Below are positions 31,062 through 42,442 of a stretch of 64,000 nt of DNA, piece after piece. The notes under the pieces were generated by a model. That model was not told where the DNA came from and searched no databases. It worked only from the letters and a program-made list of their open reading frames with translations. The position numbers and the translations under genes are program-made. Source of the stretch: Dentipellis sp. KUC8613 (lineage: Eukaryota; Basidiomycota; Agaricomycetes; Russulales; Hericiaceae); the NCBI GenBank assembly GCA_002286715.1, contig NSJX01000011.1:442106-506105 (forward strand). Direction: 5' to 3'. The stretch's first letter is position 1. The number at the start of each line of letters is the position of its first letter.

Positions 31062-33379
31062 TCACTGCGAGGCAGAGGCGAGGGCGAAGAAAGCGGCGCG
31101 TCAGTTTCGGTGGGGTCCCACGCGCGAGCGCGCCGAAACGGGGAGGCACTCACGAAATCCCACAACGTGCCAAAGGCGGGGATGCCTGCTTCCTTGCATC
31201 CCTCCATGATCTCAGAGTTCCCGATATAGTTCGACGTGATGAACACGACTGGCGGGGCAGGCCGGGTCAGCAATGGGGATACAGGGGAAGAGGAGAATGA
31301 CGCACCTTCGGCATTCCAGCCGTAGAACGACTCCTTGAGGATCTTCATCGTGTCTGGGCGCCCCCCTCTGAGCTTGCTGTCCCACAGAAGAAGACGCTCG
31401 GGCCCAATGTGGCGGTGGATCAGCCCGCTGATGGTGGGGCCGAATGTCTTTTCCTGGTCGGAGCCTGGAGGAAATTTGCCGTCAGAACGAGCACCGTGGC
31501 CGTGGAAGGCTTAGCCCGAGTCGAGCACGTACCAATCCAGATGAGGAACCTGATTGCATGCAGATGTGCTGTGAGTGAGGAGCGATGTGAGAAGTGCGAG
31601 AGGGCTCACCAATTGGGAGACTGCAGGCAGGTGGAGAGCGCGGCGCCGATACCGGTACCCGTGCATATCCGAACACCCCGCTTGTAGAGCGTGGAGGTGT
31701 TGGACACACCGGCGAACTGGAAAAGGGAATACTGTGAGACTCTCGTCTAAGCTTTGAATTAAGAGTACGTTACCTTCAGCTCACGCGTCCACAATGTCCT
31801 CGGCGGATCGTTGACGAGGCTGCGCGTGAAGTCACCTGTGTGCGATGAGTCGAATGAGCACTCCCTCGCAGCGCGTGCAATCGTCGAGATGCTCACCTTG
31901 TACACCACAGATCATGTAATGGTACTTCGAATGTGTGCCTTCCCTGGGTGTGGTGTGAGAACAGGACACCCGGAAAAGAAAACCAAGTCGACTCACGAAA
32001 TGATACCGAAGGCGTGGTACTCCATGATCGACGAACGGCTGATACGGCCGAGCAGGCCCTGCTGTATACCGCGCTTGAAGCGCACAATGGCCACTTTCGG
32101 GGAAGGCTGGAGAAAGATTAGATGGGGCCCGCGCACGGTCTATCATATCGCAAGAAGGACCCACCAGCTCGATATCAACTGGCACTTCACGCACGCAGAT
32201 CCAGGGGAGAAGGATGCTGCGATTGTCATCAGAACGCGATATGTGACAGGACGGAAATTTTCTCTTACAAGACTGTCATTCCCATCGCATACCAGAAGTC
32301 CTGCTGGCGAACAATGTGCCGGCCGCTGAGATCCCACGTCCGGGTCTCGAGGTTGTACGAGTCACCGAGGATCGTGAACACCCCTACGACAAGTCAGAAG
32401 TGCGCCAGCGCGATAGCGTGGAGAAAGACTCACAGGTGAAGATGAGACCGATCCAGCCGACGAAGCGGTGGTGGCGCTCGAAGACGCTGGACAGATGTCA
32501 GCAGATATAGACATGATGAGCACGTTGAGGCTCACTTGTGGTGGGTGTTTCGAACCCAGGGGAATGCACTCAATGCACTGATGATGACAGCAAGGTTGGT
32601 TACAGTCCCCAGCACAAGAATGGAGTCGTGCATCGCAGCGTGGTTGCGGAAGTTGTTGACCACCTTCAGGATCAGCCAGCAGACACCGGAGAGCGCGCAT
32701 CCGCTGTGAATGCCACCCAGGTGCTATCGAACACATACATCAGCTAAGCCGACTCCGTCGCATCTCTCGGAGACATTGACATACCTGAAGGACAGACGTG
32801 CAGCCCAGACGCCACCACAGTGGTGCCCACTACGCAGAGAACGATGAGCAGGCCGAAATAGCGGTTGGAAAGCTTCGACACATACCTTAGCGAAGAACGT
32901 GTTGACGAACAAGTAGAGAAGACGACCGAAGATTTCGTTACGCATGAGGATGGCGAAGTTAAGATTTCCCAGTGCCATCGCGCCGTTGTACCTAACAGCG
33001 TACGGCCAGTGCCCCGAAGCGGCAAGACCGATACCAATCATATTGACCGTGAAGACAAACGTGAAGAGTTTCCTAGATCGGGGTGTCAGCGAGTGAACAA
33101 CGTTGCCAGAGAGCAGAAACCGCACCTGTACGTGTTGAACCATATCTTCCAGAGAATCCACTTGGAGACCTGCTTCCTCTTCTTTCCGGCAGGCTTGGCT
33201 GGCGCTTTCGAGGGTGCGGGGACGACCTCCTTCGCGGTGACCGCCGCCAGATCCTTCTTTTCGTCCTTGTAATCGAGAGTGACGACGGTCGTCTGCCCCT
33301 TCTCTGTCTCTAACGTACCCTTCTCCGCCTCGTCGTAGGCAGGGGCCGCAACATCAGGACGCGCGGGCTGAGTAGACAT
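31062..33379 (-). CDS. TmpA-like multi-pass membrane flavoprotein-type protein
   Basis: A relative of the fungal TmpA family (Aspergillus conidiation mutants), which looks like a membrane-anchored oxidoreductase. Exons: 33379..33126, 33072..32886, 32829..32785, 32723..32536, 32486..32434, 32383..32269, 32216..32165, 32106..31997, 31943..31897, 31835..31774, 31716..31610, 31549..31533, 31464..31306, 31248..31154, 31064..31062; 497 residues, all 14 introns in phase. A charged N-terminus precedes membrane segments (VFTVNMIGIGLAASGHWPYA, NLAVIISALSAFPWVRN, WIGLIFTWVFTILGDSY, TVFILLPWICV). The soluble part follows (GRISRSSIMEYHAFGIIS, RICTGTGIGAALSTCLQSP, EVVFITSNYIGNSEIMEG), ending FGTLWDF. Exon 12 is 17 nt, and the final coding exon is only the stop codon. 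The donor redox partner is unknown. Confidence 0.88.
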
Positions 33380-34732
33380 GTTGTACCAGTGTCTTGACGC
33401 GACAGTGGGTGGACAAGATATCTAGGGAGAGGCCGCTACGGAGGCGGATGGGGGGAGCGTCGCGGGTGAGAGGCGTGAGTTGCAGGAATAGGACGGCCAT
33501 GCCCCCTTCTTATGCCCGGGGGAGCGTCTCCACGAGGGAGCAATCCTGTGGGATTAAGGTACGGGAGCGGGAGGGGGCACCCGTGTGTGGTCGGAGAGAT
33601 TGAGGACAGGTAAAGCCGGAAGCGTCCCAGACCCGTGGCCAGGGAAAGTATGTTGTCGCGGCGGGCGCGATATGGTTCTCGGTCGTAAAAGAACCGAGTC
33701 CGAGTTTCAAAATTGACACCAGAGGAGCATCCCGACAGGGCGATAGAGGAACCTGTGTGAGCGCTATCCTCATTGTCTCCATCTCTGTGCAACCGTGCAA
33801 CGTCGCGCTCGGAACACGTGCGGTCCGCGTGTCAAGGCAGCACTGTTCATCTGCTGTTTGCTCGAGGCTCATGTGCCCGCAAGGGTGTGTTTGAGCAGGC
33901 TGTGGCTATTCCTGACATTGCGAAAGAGTGTGGATTAGCAGACGCTGGGTTGACAGAAGACAGGGCAGTTTAGACCCACGAGCCGAAAACGAGGTATCCA
34001 ATGATGCCGGTCAGAAATCGAGATGTGTCGGGTCCACTGTCGCCCATACTCGCTCTTTCCTTCGCACGGAGCGTGAACACCCAAGCGCAAGACGCCATGA
34101 TGTACGGTTCCGAGACTGTGGAAGTATGCAAGCCTCGAGAAACGACGCCATGGTAGCCCTGCGATATCGATCACCCACGCGACTGCTGCAGGTGAAAGTT
34201 GCTCACGGCTGCCTTCCAGCAGTGAGAATATACTGCTTGGATGAAGTCTACTCCTATGCTCACAGATGCTATCGTAGCAATCTCTTTGGCTAAAGCCAAA
34301 GACAAAGTCGAGACTCCATTATCGACGTTTCATCTGCCTATAGCCGGTGCTTCGAAGTTCAAGTGACAGCGTCCATTGGGCGGGAACTGGCAGTACCGGC
34401 GGCGTCTGAGAAGGAGCGCGATGTCGACAGCCCGACGTGGCCGCGGAGAGCAAGAGCACAGCGTTAGCGTTGGTGGAAGGAAGTTTTGTCAAGAACCATA
34501 GCATAGTTCAACCTACAAGAGCTCTAAAGCCGCAGCCTGCCAATACAAGTATGATTCATGATCTTCAATCCGCGCGAAGACCGGAGCCATCAGCAATTAC
34601 AACCATCGTGCCGTACGTAGGCAGGTATCACCTCAGAAAAACAGCATCGGGTAGTAAGCTACGAATATAACACAATACAATACAGTCCCATAAAGATTCC
34701 GAATCATAACATGAATCAGACACCCGCGCATA
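33380..34732. other. Intergenic, 1.35 kb
   Basis: Upstream of the TmpA-like gene and downstream of NDC80. It contains an 8-bp perfect hairpin at 34284-34301 with a 2-nt loop. No gene recognised. Confidence 0.5.
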
Positions 34733-37094
34733 TTAGCTGGTCTCGGCACAATCTCGTAGACGGTTTAAGTGTGCTGAAACCTCCTCCTTGAACATGACTA
34801 TGTCGCTGCTATTCTTGACTATCGCCCTGACCGTTTCGTCCTTCAGGCGCGCAACCTTCTCTACCTGTTCGCGATACCTAGCCGGCGATGTCTATCAGCG
34901 AAAGATACCTCTAAAGGTGCCCGCGAACTTACGCTATCTGCAGTGCCTGCAGACGGGACTTCACTCCGACACCGTTGGCCAAAGCCGCGGTTCGTGCATG
35001 CGCCAGGTCGCGCTGTAATCGGCTAGCTTCCGCATTACTGACGAGGGCCTCTTGTTGTCCTGCCTAATAATGACGGGTAGTGTAAGTTGATTTATCTAAA
35101 TCATCCGAACAGCAAGAGCGAAAAAACGGACCTCTCGCAAGTCGTCTGCCTGCTCATTAATCGCGGCCACTTTCTTTTCCACGTCGTTGACTTCCTCCTC
35201 CAAGTTCTCGATCTCCAAGACAAGTTGGTCGAGCTCGTTATCCACCCGAATCCGATCGCTCTCCGCATGGGCGCGTTCGTTCCGTTTGGACTCAGCAACA
35301 CTACTCAAAGTGGATTTGATCACTCTACGGATATCTTCGCCAGATAACAAATTTTGTGGATTTGACGCCGCGGTGTTAAGCTCGAGCGTGAGATCAATGT
35401 CTTGGAAAGGGGGAGGTAATGGAGGAAAGAGGCCGAGCGCTGCCAGCAGATTGGTGTATGCGTCTAATGCTTCCTCCGCAGCAGCCGCGCGGTTGGTGAC
35501 GGTGACCTCAAGCGACATGACGTTCTGGTGCGATTCAGCGATCTTGTGCTTGAGGTCTTCTAGATTTCGAGAAAGCTGTTCGTGCTCCGTGTTCATGCGT
35601 ATCACCTCCTCTGGAGAGAGGTTCTGCTCCTTCACGACTTCGGAAAGGCGCTCTTGTTCCGTCTTGATTTCTTGGAGTTTCGATGCTAGAGGTATCCCCA
35701 GTTAGCAGAAATTTCAGGGGGCTCGTCTCAGCTGAGCTTACTTCTGATCGACATCTCCGCCTTCTCTTGTGCGATCGTGTCAATGAGATTCTTTTTCCGG
35801 GCTTCCCATCGACGAATGCATTCTTGGAACTTCTCTCGATCTCGTTTAAGGGAGCGGTTGTCGTTCTTCAGCTTCTCTATTGGAGGCTCGAATATTTCTT
35901 GAGACGGTCGTTAGAGACCTAGAACGCATGGACTTACTTCAGATGACAACAATCTGTCGAGCTCCGCTTTGGCAAGACTGAGGAGATGGTTCTTTTCCTC
36001 CAAATCCGCTCGTACTCTCTCATCCTTTCTCGCTATTCTCCGGTCAACGTCGGCCCGAGACGCAATTGAAATGGCGCTTACCGTAACGTTCTTCCAACGC
36101 GTGTTCATGGTTCACTACACCTTCTGTCCCTGCTAAGAAGCTGTCATACGATTCCCCGATGTAATCAAAGGCCAAAGCTTGGTGCATGTGTGGATCGTCG
36201 AATTCATCGGGTATATCGCTAAGGTCCTGTAGCGTTGGATGTCCACTTTCCATGCAAAACAACCGCCCCTATTTCCACAACGAGCACCTGGCATGAGATT
36301 TTCGTTTGAACGCGCAGTTGCCTGTCGATAACAGACTCACCTTGCCCATCATGACCAGCCAATGCAAGACGCCAAGCAGAGAAGGCCATGAATGCATGCT
36401 AGCTGGAGCGGCGAGCCATTTCGGATCCAATTGGTTTACGAACGGGTATGCGAGGGACTTCAACGACGAGATGAACTCCTCTTCGAAACGAACCTTCGGA
36501 TCGAATGGGTAGAATGGGTCGAGTAAAGTGACTAGGTGCTGGAAGATTCCTCGAAAATCCTTCCCCGTAATGTTGGTGAGAGTCTGCATAGAGACGTCAT
36601 AGTCCGTCTCTTGTAGCCAGTTGAAGATGTCTTGCCGCATTTTCGTCTGAAATTGGCGGTCACGAAGAGGCCGGACATCCTTCGCTACCTGCAAGACTGG
36701 TGGAGGTGGCATTGCAATTCCTCCCCATATAGATCCTCGCCTCGTGCTGCTAAGATGCAAAGCATTTCAGCCTATGAACAACGTCGGTACCCTGCAGGGA
36801 TGGCAATGTTGCATCAGAATGCTAGACTCACTTGCTCATCGGTGTCCGCCCATAGTTGGATTTTGAAGCGCTAGCAAGCAGCGGATTCACATTCTGCGAT
36901 CGGTACAGGGACTGTCTGGGATTGGTTCCGGGTACTGGTGGTGGCGGCGCGCGCAGACCAGGCCCCGCCATGGAAAGTCGCGTGTTGTGGGGTGCTTTCT
37001 TGGTCGTAGACATAGGTACTGGTATCCCCGAGCGGCCAGCACCGTATATGTCTGATGGAGGTTGCATTGTCGAGCGTCTTCGAGCTTCGGCCAT
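34733..37094 (-). CDS. NDC80: Kinetochore protein Ndc80 (HEC1)
   Basis: The outer-kinetochore subunit that binds microtubules. Exons: 37094..36832, 36749..36341, 36268..36082, 36032..35938, 35886..35742, 35685..35132, 35063..34933, 34877..34733; 642 residues. A basic disordered tail (RRRSTMQPPSDIYG) precedes the calponin-homology domain (DVRPLRDRQFQTKMRQDIFN, FRGIFQHLVTLLDPFYPFDP, LDPKWLAAPASMHSWPSLLG, VLHWLVMMGK). The rest is coiled coil (EKLKNDNRSLKRDREKFQE, LDQLVLEIENLEEEVNDVEK). The PPLPPPFQDIDLTLELN segment about two-thirds along fits the coiled-coil break. The acceptor at 35887 (CGAG) was chosen by phase and family spacing. It is divergent from MOG1. Confidence 0.95.
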
Positions 37095-37336
37095 GGTAGG
37101 AGAGTATAGTACAACTGGAACTTGGACGCGGTGCGGTCTCTGTGACTACAACTCAGATAAACGGCGCGTGACGACGCGACCGGTCACAATTACGGTCACA
37201 TGACTTCCGGCCCCGTAGCATAGCTTCGAGCTCGGGGAGTCACTGCAAGAATCTCTCCAGGCCACTCATAATCTTCTGCACGCCATTGACCTTGTGTACT
37301 TGTACTCTATCCAACTACCCACCCACCATATTCGAA
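37095..37336. promoter_or_regulatory. 242-bp bidirectional promoter, NDC80 / MOG1
   Basis: The two start codons diverge with 242 bp between them. The spacer contains GTCACA/TGTGAC-type strings near 37140-37205. No site is claimed with confidence. Confidence 0.55.
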
Positions 37337-37983
37337 ATGAACAGCAACAGCGTCAGAGAGCTGTTTGGTGGTGCGATTACCATGTCCCTGCCTAGCAATC
37401 TGATAGACGCAGCGTATGTGCAACTTTTTCGTCTACATTCATCACAATCGCCAACAGGGAGAGCCTAGCACTCTACGCCAGATACCCGATACGCAAGAGG
37501 TGTACCTATATCCCGACTCCAATGTCAGCATCATTGTAGAGATCCTGGAAAGTGTAGAGCCCGACCATCCCCACGAAGCCGCCAAGTCCGATCCCTTATA
37601 ATCCCCGCGCTGGCTCCACCTAATTCGCACTCGCTAGATTTCACTTCGACTCTCTGGCCCACGATAATTCCGCGCTATCGAGCCATGTCGAGAATGTGAC
37701 TGTCATAACGAATGACAGGGGCGACGGCACGCCCTCTCCTGTTGTACTGAAAGGCACGCAGAACGTGCCCAAATTCAACAGGACCAACGTGGACAACGTT
37801 GCGATCCTCTTGGCTGTCTACCGAGTGGAGGGTAAAAGCGTTGACGTGGTGCTCTCCATGAACATCCCTCTGCTTGCAGACGACCATGGGGAAGCCAGAC
37901 CCGAACAAGTCGAGACAGCGAAGGCGGCCTTTGATACTGCCGTCCGCTCACTCAGCATCGTCGACTTTGGGTTGTTCGCTTGA
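37337..37983 (+). CDS. MOG1: Mog1/RanGNRF, Ran GTPase-binding protein
   Basis: Mog1 binds Ran and promotes nucleotide release in nuclear transport. Exons: 37337..37413, 37469..37585, 37638..37983; 179 residues. The family N-terminus is clear (RELFGGAITMSLPSNLIDAA, then LRQIPDTQEVYLYPDSNVSI, ILESVEPDHPHEAAKFHFDS, LAHDNSA), followed by the C-terminal sheet (NVAILLAVYRVEGKSVDVVL, SMNIPLL) and the end LSIVDFGLFA. The acceptor at 37468 rather than 37457 is required for phase. Confidence 0.94.
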
Positions 37984-39050
37984 TTAGAGTTACGGGACCA
38001 GAGCCAAGATGTATTACAAGGATAGGAAGAAGAGTTCTGTATGCTACCGCTGTCACAAGTGTCGTTCAGGTGATTTTGCGGTGTGTCCTCGCATCGACTA
38101 CTTTGGCTGCGACTCTCTCTTTATTTTCGTACGTGCATGGGTTGCTCCGAAATTTCCCCTGACGAACTACAGAGCCCGAATGTCGTGACTGCGGCATGGG
38201 ATTCTTCTGCGTACCAGTGTCACGGGCAACCTATGAAGTCAACCGTGTAACTGCTTTTCCGGGCGGCATCCACCTGCCCCTCCCGCAGATTGTTAAGGTT
38301 CGCATCTCTGTCAATCATGCAGGGAAATTAAACATGGCGTGCCCATGTCAAGCGACTGAACGCTAAGCTCTTCGGAAACCATACCCGTGGGTCAGCACTC
38401 CGCTGCGGCATCCAGGGCACGTTTGCGCCCTCTGTTCAAGTGACTGACGATGCTTTTCCACCCTTCTATTTGGGTATAAATGGCAGAACCAATGATAAGT
38501 AACTGGAATTTGCAGACGTCTGCCCCAGGCCGCGTCCAGAATACTAATACTTAGGTCTGTAACGGAGACTAAACGTCCGATGTCCGTGGCCAGCTCTTTG
38601 CTCTAGACTGGCTGTGGGCACGGTGGATTCCACCCTGCATCTGGTAAATCTAGGTATTCTGATGCGAATCATTTCAGAACTCGAAACACGTTCTCGCTAG
38701 CGCAGTTCCTTCGAACCTCAAAAAATTCGATGTGGTCATTCGTCTTTTTGGATAGTTCCTCCCAGCATGTCTAACAATTCCAAATTTCGATGGGAACCGC
38801 TTTGGTTTCTTCCATGCGATGGACCATCCAAGTCAACCGGTGGCAATGAACGATAGGTACGAAGAATTGAGCATATATAGAGCATCCATGACATGAGAAA
38901 GGTATACGCAAACAGACTATCGATACAACATTTCCGCCAAGAGAAAAGACAAGTGACAAGTAGTAGGATGTCGAGCCAAGCCACGTCTCGGACATTACCC
39001 CTTTTCGTGCGAATGTCGCATACATTTGCAGCTGCATGCGCTGGACATCA
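37984..39050. other. Intergenic, 1.07 kb
   Basis: The convergent 3' flanks of MOG1 and the coiled-coil gene. No open frame of note and no RNA gene recognised by eye. Confidence 0.5.
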
Positions 39051-40753
39051 TCACTCCTGCTCCGCGTCCTGCTCCGCCTCCGCTTCTGGCTCCTCGTCGA
39101 TGCGCTCGTGCACGGGCGCGTTCTGTGCCTCGGCGGCAGCTTTTGCTTCGCGTTTGCGTTTTGCCGACTCCTTCAGCTTGTCCCAACGTTCGCGGAACTT
39201 CGAGATCATTGCTTTCTGCAAGCGCGAATGGAATCAGAGGAAGCGACTAGGCGACGCCACGACAGTGACGAGACGTACCTGCTTCTCATTTTCTACGCGA
39301 ACGTTCCGCACCTCCTCTTCCAGTTCTCTCACACGCCGCATCAGCTGCGCCTCTCTGTCTCGTCCGGGACCTGGGTTGACTGGAACCATGGGAGACGGTG
39401 TCGGCATCAGATTCAAATTGAGACTGCTAAGATCGAACGTCGACTGCCCCGGTCGGCCGTTCTGGTTCTGCACGACAAGCGACGCGCCCATCGCGCGTTG
39501 AGCCTATGCCACGGGATGAGGATGAATGCCATCAACATTTAGAGAGCACATGGCATGCTTACTTCGCGCCGTGCGACCTGGATGTTATCGCGAAGCTGTT
39601 GATCCTGGTCTTTACGTAGCTTGAGCATACGTTCGGCCGCTTCGAGCTGCTTCTGCATCGCTTCTAGGTCAGATCTCAGGGCTGCATTCTCCTTTTTTAG
39701 GGTCGAGGGAGAAGGTTCAGACTTCGACGGGATCATGCAGAATGAATCGGAAGAGTCGTAATCTTGCATCCCCACATTCAATTGAGCATAAAGTCTAGAT
39801 GCCGAATTGCCTCGCTCACCTTCCTCTGCTATCTCGTCAAAGTCATTGCGTAGGTCGATGACCGACTGGCTAATCGTTGACGGCTTCGCCCGGGTAGACT
39901 TGGTCAGATCTCGTCCGTTTTCGCCATCGAATGCTGTAGCGAATGAAGCATCGGGAGATACAACTCTCGATTGACCGCGGGCGAAGGTTTTGCGTGATCG
40001 GCCGGTGTCTTCGAGGTCGGTGTCACTGCCGGTGCTTCCCTCCTTCAAAAGCCTCTTTTGAGAAGACTCTGGACTGAGAGGAGCGGTAGCAAAGGCGACC
40101 GCTTGGGATAGATGATCCAACGTCTCCAAAGCGCGCCAGAAGTGGTTGAAAGGGTCTCCGGCATCGGCAGACTGCCGCATTAACCACCATCAGCGCGAAA
40201 CTAGGTCGGGATCATGAATAAGCCGCACCTGTTGCCCGAGAAGCATAAAAGACTCGTCTACGGTGTGCTGCGAGTCCGACAATCTCCCTCTGGCGTTTGG
40301 TGGCGGTGAAGGCGAAGGTCCGGAAGCTAAACGGGAGGGGAGTGAAGGAGGGCGTGGAATAGCTGGTTTCTGCGGTAGGGTGGGATCAATTCCTTGTTCA
40401 CGCAGGCTCGCGATCCTCCTCTGCAGCTCTTTGCTGGCCTTGCTGTGTTCGTTGGCCAGCATACGCAATGTTCTCTTCGCCTAGAGCGCGCGCACACGTA
40501 AGCATGACAGCGCGCAAGAAGCATGCAAAACAGCCTACATTTTCATCGCTCGACGCTTCGACACAATCTGTGAAGGCCTGGGAGGCTTTGTCGTGTTCTT
40601 CAGACGCAGGAATAAGGAGCCCTTGCGCAAGGAAATCGTCTGCATTGGCAGCATGTAGGTGTGCCTGAATTAAGGGCTGTTAAGCTCGTTCGCCACTGCA
40701 GACGACAAGCGTGCAATTACCGCATTCAACGGCGAAGGCGAGGGGCCAGACAT
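39051..40753 (-). CDS. Coiled-coil protein with possible MIT/Atg38(NRBF2)-like N-terminus
   Basis: Exons: 40753..40721, 40664..40539, 40480..40229, 40171..39563, 39503..39279, 39215..39051; 469 residues, all in phase. The first 85 residues are helical and resemble MIT or NRBF2/Atg38 bundles (HLHAANADDFLAQGLLIPAS, EEHDKASQAFTDCVEASSDE, LRMLANEHSKASKELQRRIA). A Pro/Ser-rich linker follows, then RALETLDHLSQAVAFATAPL. A coiled coil runs from TLKKENAALRSDLEAMQKQL to LMRRVRELEEEVRNVRVENE, then KFRERWDKLKESAKRKREAK and an acidic tail. If it is Atg38, it would link Atg14 and Vps34 in the autophagy PI3-kinase complex; that is inference from architecture only. The exon 2 donor GTAGGC is weak but necessary. 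Confidence 0.78.
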
Positions 40754-41266
40754 GGTGCTGTGAGGTCAACGGGATACTTGACGAGCACTTTTAGCGACAG
40801 CAGAAAGCTGAGGTTTTAATGAGAGTGTATTGTGGAAGCTCCGCAAGCCGAGTGCGCCCAGAATGAAGTCCTGGCGGATGTGCCACAGTCTACGCGGACT
40901 GCGCCCGGCAACTCCCGGCTGCGTGACCCACTGCGCGAGTTCGAGTTCAGACTGCACACGAAACATGCGTACATGCAAACTTTCTAGCCAACATTATGGA
41001 GTGATTTTACATTGAATCGTGGATATTTATTCATATCTTTGACTGAATGGCAGGAGTTTTAGTATAACTGAATTTGAACTGTTATCTAGTAGCTTAGCCG
41101 TCCTTTTGATACGACAATGCACTGTTCGAGCCAGCAGTCGCGTATGAAAGAGTACGGTACCCATTTTCAGACGGCCTGGACCGATGCAACTGAAATCTCT
41201 GACAGACACCAGGCTTGAGTCGCCCATAAATCTGCACGTTCTGCAGATCCGTTACATACCGTCCCC
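40754..41266. other. Intergenic, 0.5 kb
   Basis: A divergent spacer between the coiled-coil gene and the following unknown gene, which should carry both promoters. No coding signal. Confidence 0.5.
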
Positions 41267-42190
41267 ATGCCTCGCATCCCCAGCTTTCTCATTCGAGGAG
41301 ATAGAAGAGGACACCATCCCTCGGGCAAGAAGCCAGGGGAGCCGCCCGCTGTCCCGCCGCCCACGCCTGGCCGCGGCGGCAAGACACTTGATGTCCCTCA
41401 ACGGGTTCGAATAGCGTCGGAGGCTGTCTCGGTGCGTGGGATTATAGATACGACCTATCTGGGCGTCACCAACCATCTTGCAGGTGGACACCAAGAAATG
41501 CAGGCACGAGGAAAACACGGTAAGTATCTTGAAGTTCTTCATTTACCGAGCTCACCTCACCCACGACCACCTTGGACATGCACCACAGAACAAATCCAAC
41601 CTACCGATATACGCAAAGTACACGTCGACCACGCCTCAGCTGGGGAAGCGAAGCAACGAAGACCCGGGTAGATCGCGCGCCCTCCGCCGCAAGACATCCA
41701 TGTCTATGCTATCCGTAATGAGCATCCGGAACCCCTTCAGGTCGTCGGTTGAAGATTCGCCAGCAGTCCTCGCAGATGTAGCAGAACCTGAAAGTCCTCC
41801 CGGCCAGGTGACAATCGGAAACGTCGACGTCCATAAGATGCAAGTCACCAACCCTGTCGCGCCGTACATGGGACTTCCAGCGAGAGCAGAGGTTATGCTC
41901 AGCCCAAAGGTTGAAGAGAGCCGTGCGTCGGCGCATAAAGGTGGTGCGTCTGAATTAGGTGAGAAGAGGGCCGCAGGGAAGGCGTCGCATGCGCTGAAGA
42001 GCAACGGTGTGGTGGGTTCCTTGATTCCATCTGTTGACGAGCTGCGCTGAGTGTCATCCAGCCTGTACCGCTAAGAGCGAGTGGTAGTGTTTCACCCAAC
42101 GGAGCAGAGCCAGGGCATGATTATCTGCAGATTGACATTCCGAACGGTGGTCTGTCAACGTTGAAGGATTTGCATAGGATGTTTCGCTGA
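41267..42190 (+). CDS. Uncharacterised four-exon protein, 250 residues
   Basis: I do not recognise a family. Exons: 41267..41431, 41484..41519, 41589..42011, 42062..42190. Each intron (52, 69 and 50 nt) has GT..AG ends and the window's usual size, and the four exons are consistent only when joined in phase. The product begins MPRIPSFLIRGDRRGHHPSG, is basic and proline-rich early, has a Ser/Met-rich patch (RRKTSMSMLSVMSIRNPFRS), and ends with a compact, better-ordered-looking stretch (HDYLQIDIPNGGLSTLKDLH, RMFR). An apparent in-frame stop at 42048 falls inside the last intron. It lies upstream of and in tandem with CCT1. Confidence 0.65.
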
Positions 42191-42442
42191 ATTGGGCTTT
42201 TGTGAACATGTCTAGACTCGCAGAAAACAGTTTGCAGATAATATGAGAGTTGCATACCATACTACATGTCTTGTCGCCGCCGATGGTATAGTCGTTGGCT
42301 GAGCACATCGAGGATGGAAGGAGAGTGAACCAGGACATCCAAACGCTTAGCGGAGTCCATGGACCAGCGCTCGTAATGGAACAGAGACCGCGCGTTCAGC
42401 GATCTTGCCTCAGCGCGGCTTTCTACCACACCATCCTTCACC

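Noticed and set aside
32540..32565. tRNA B-box-like string (GGGTTCGAAAC on the minus strand)
   Set aside because: It is coding sequence for the conserved FPWVRNTHH of the TmpA-like gene, and no cloverleaf can be folded around it.
34284..34301. 8-bp hairpin with a 2-nt loop
   Set aside because: Short stem in intergenic DNA, expected by chance; no nearby gene end that it would serve.
42046..42064. Apparent frameshift/stop near the end of the unknown gene
   Set aside because: Explained by a 50-nt GT..AG intron (42012-42061); the frame continues cleanly after it.
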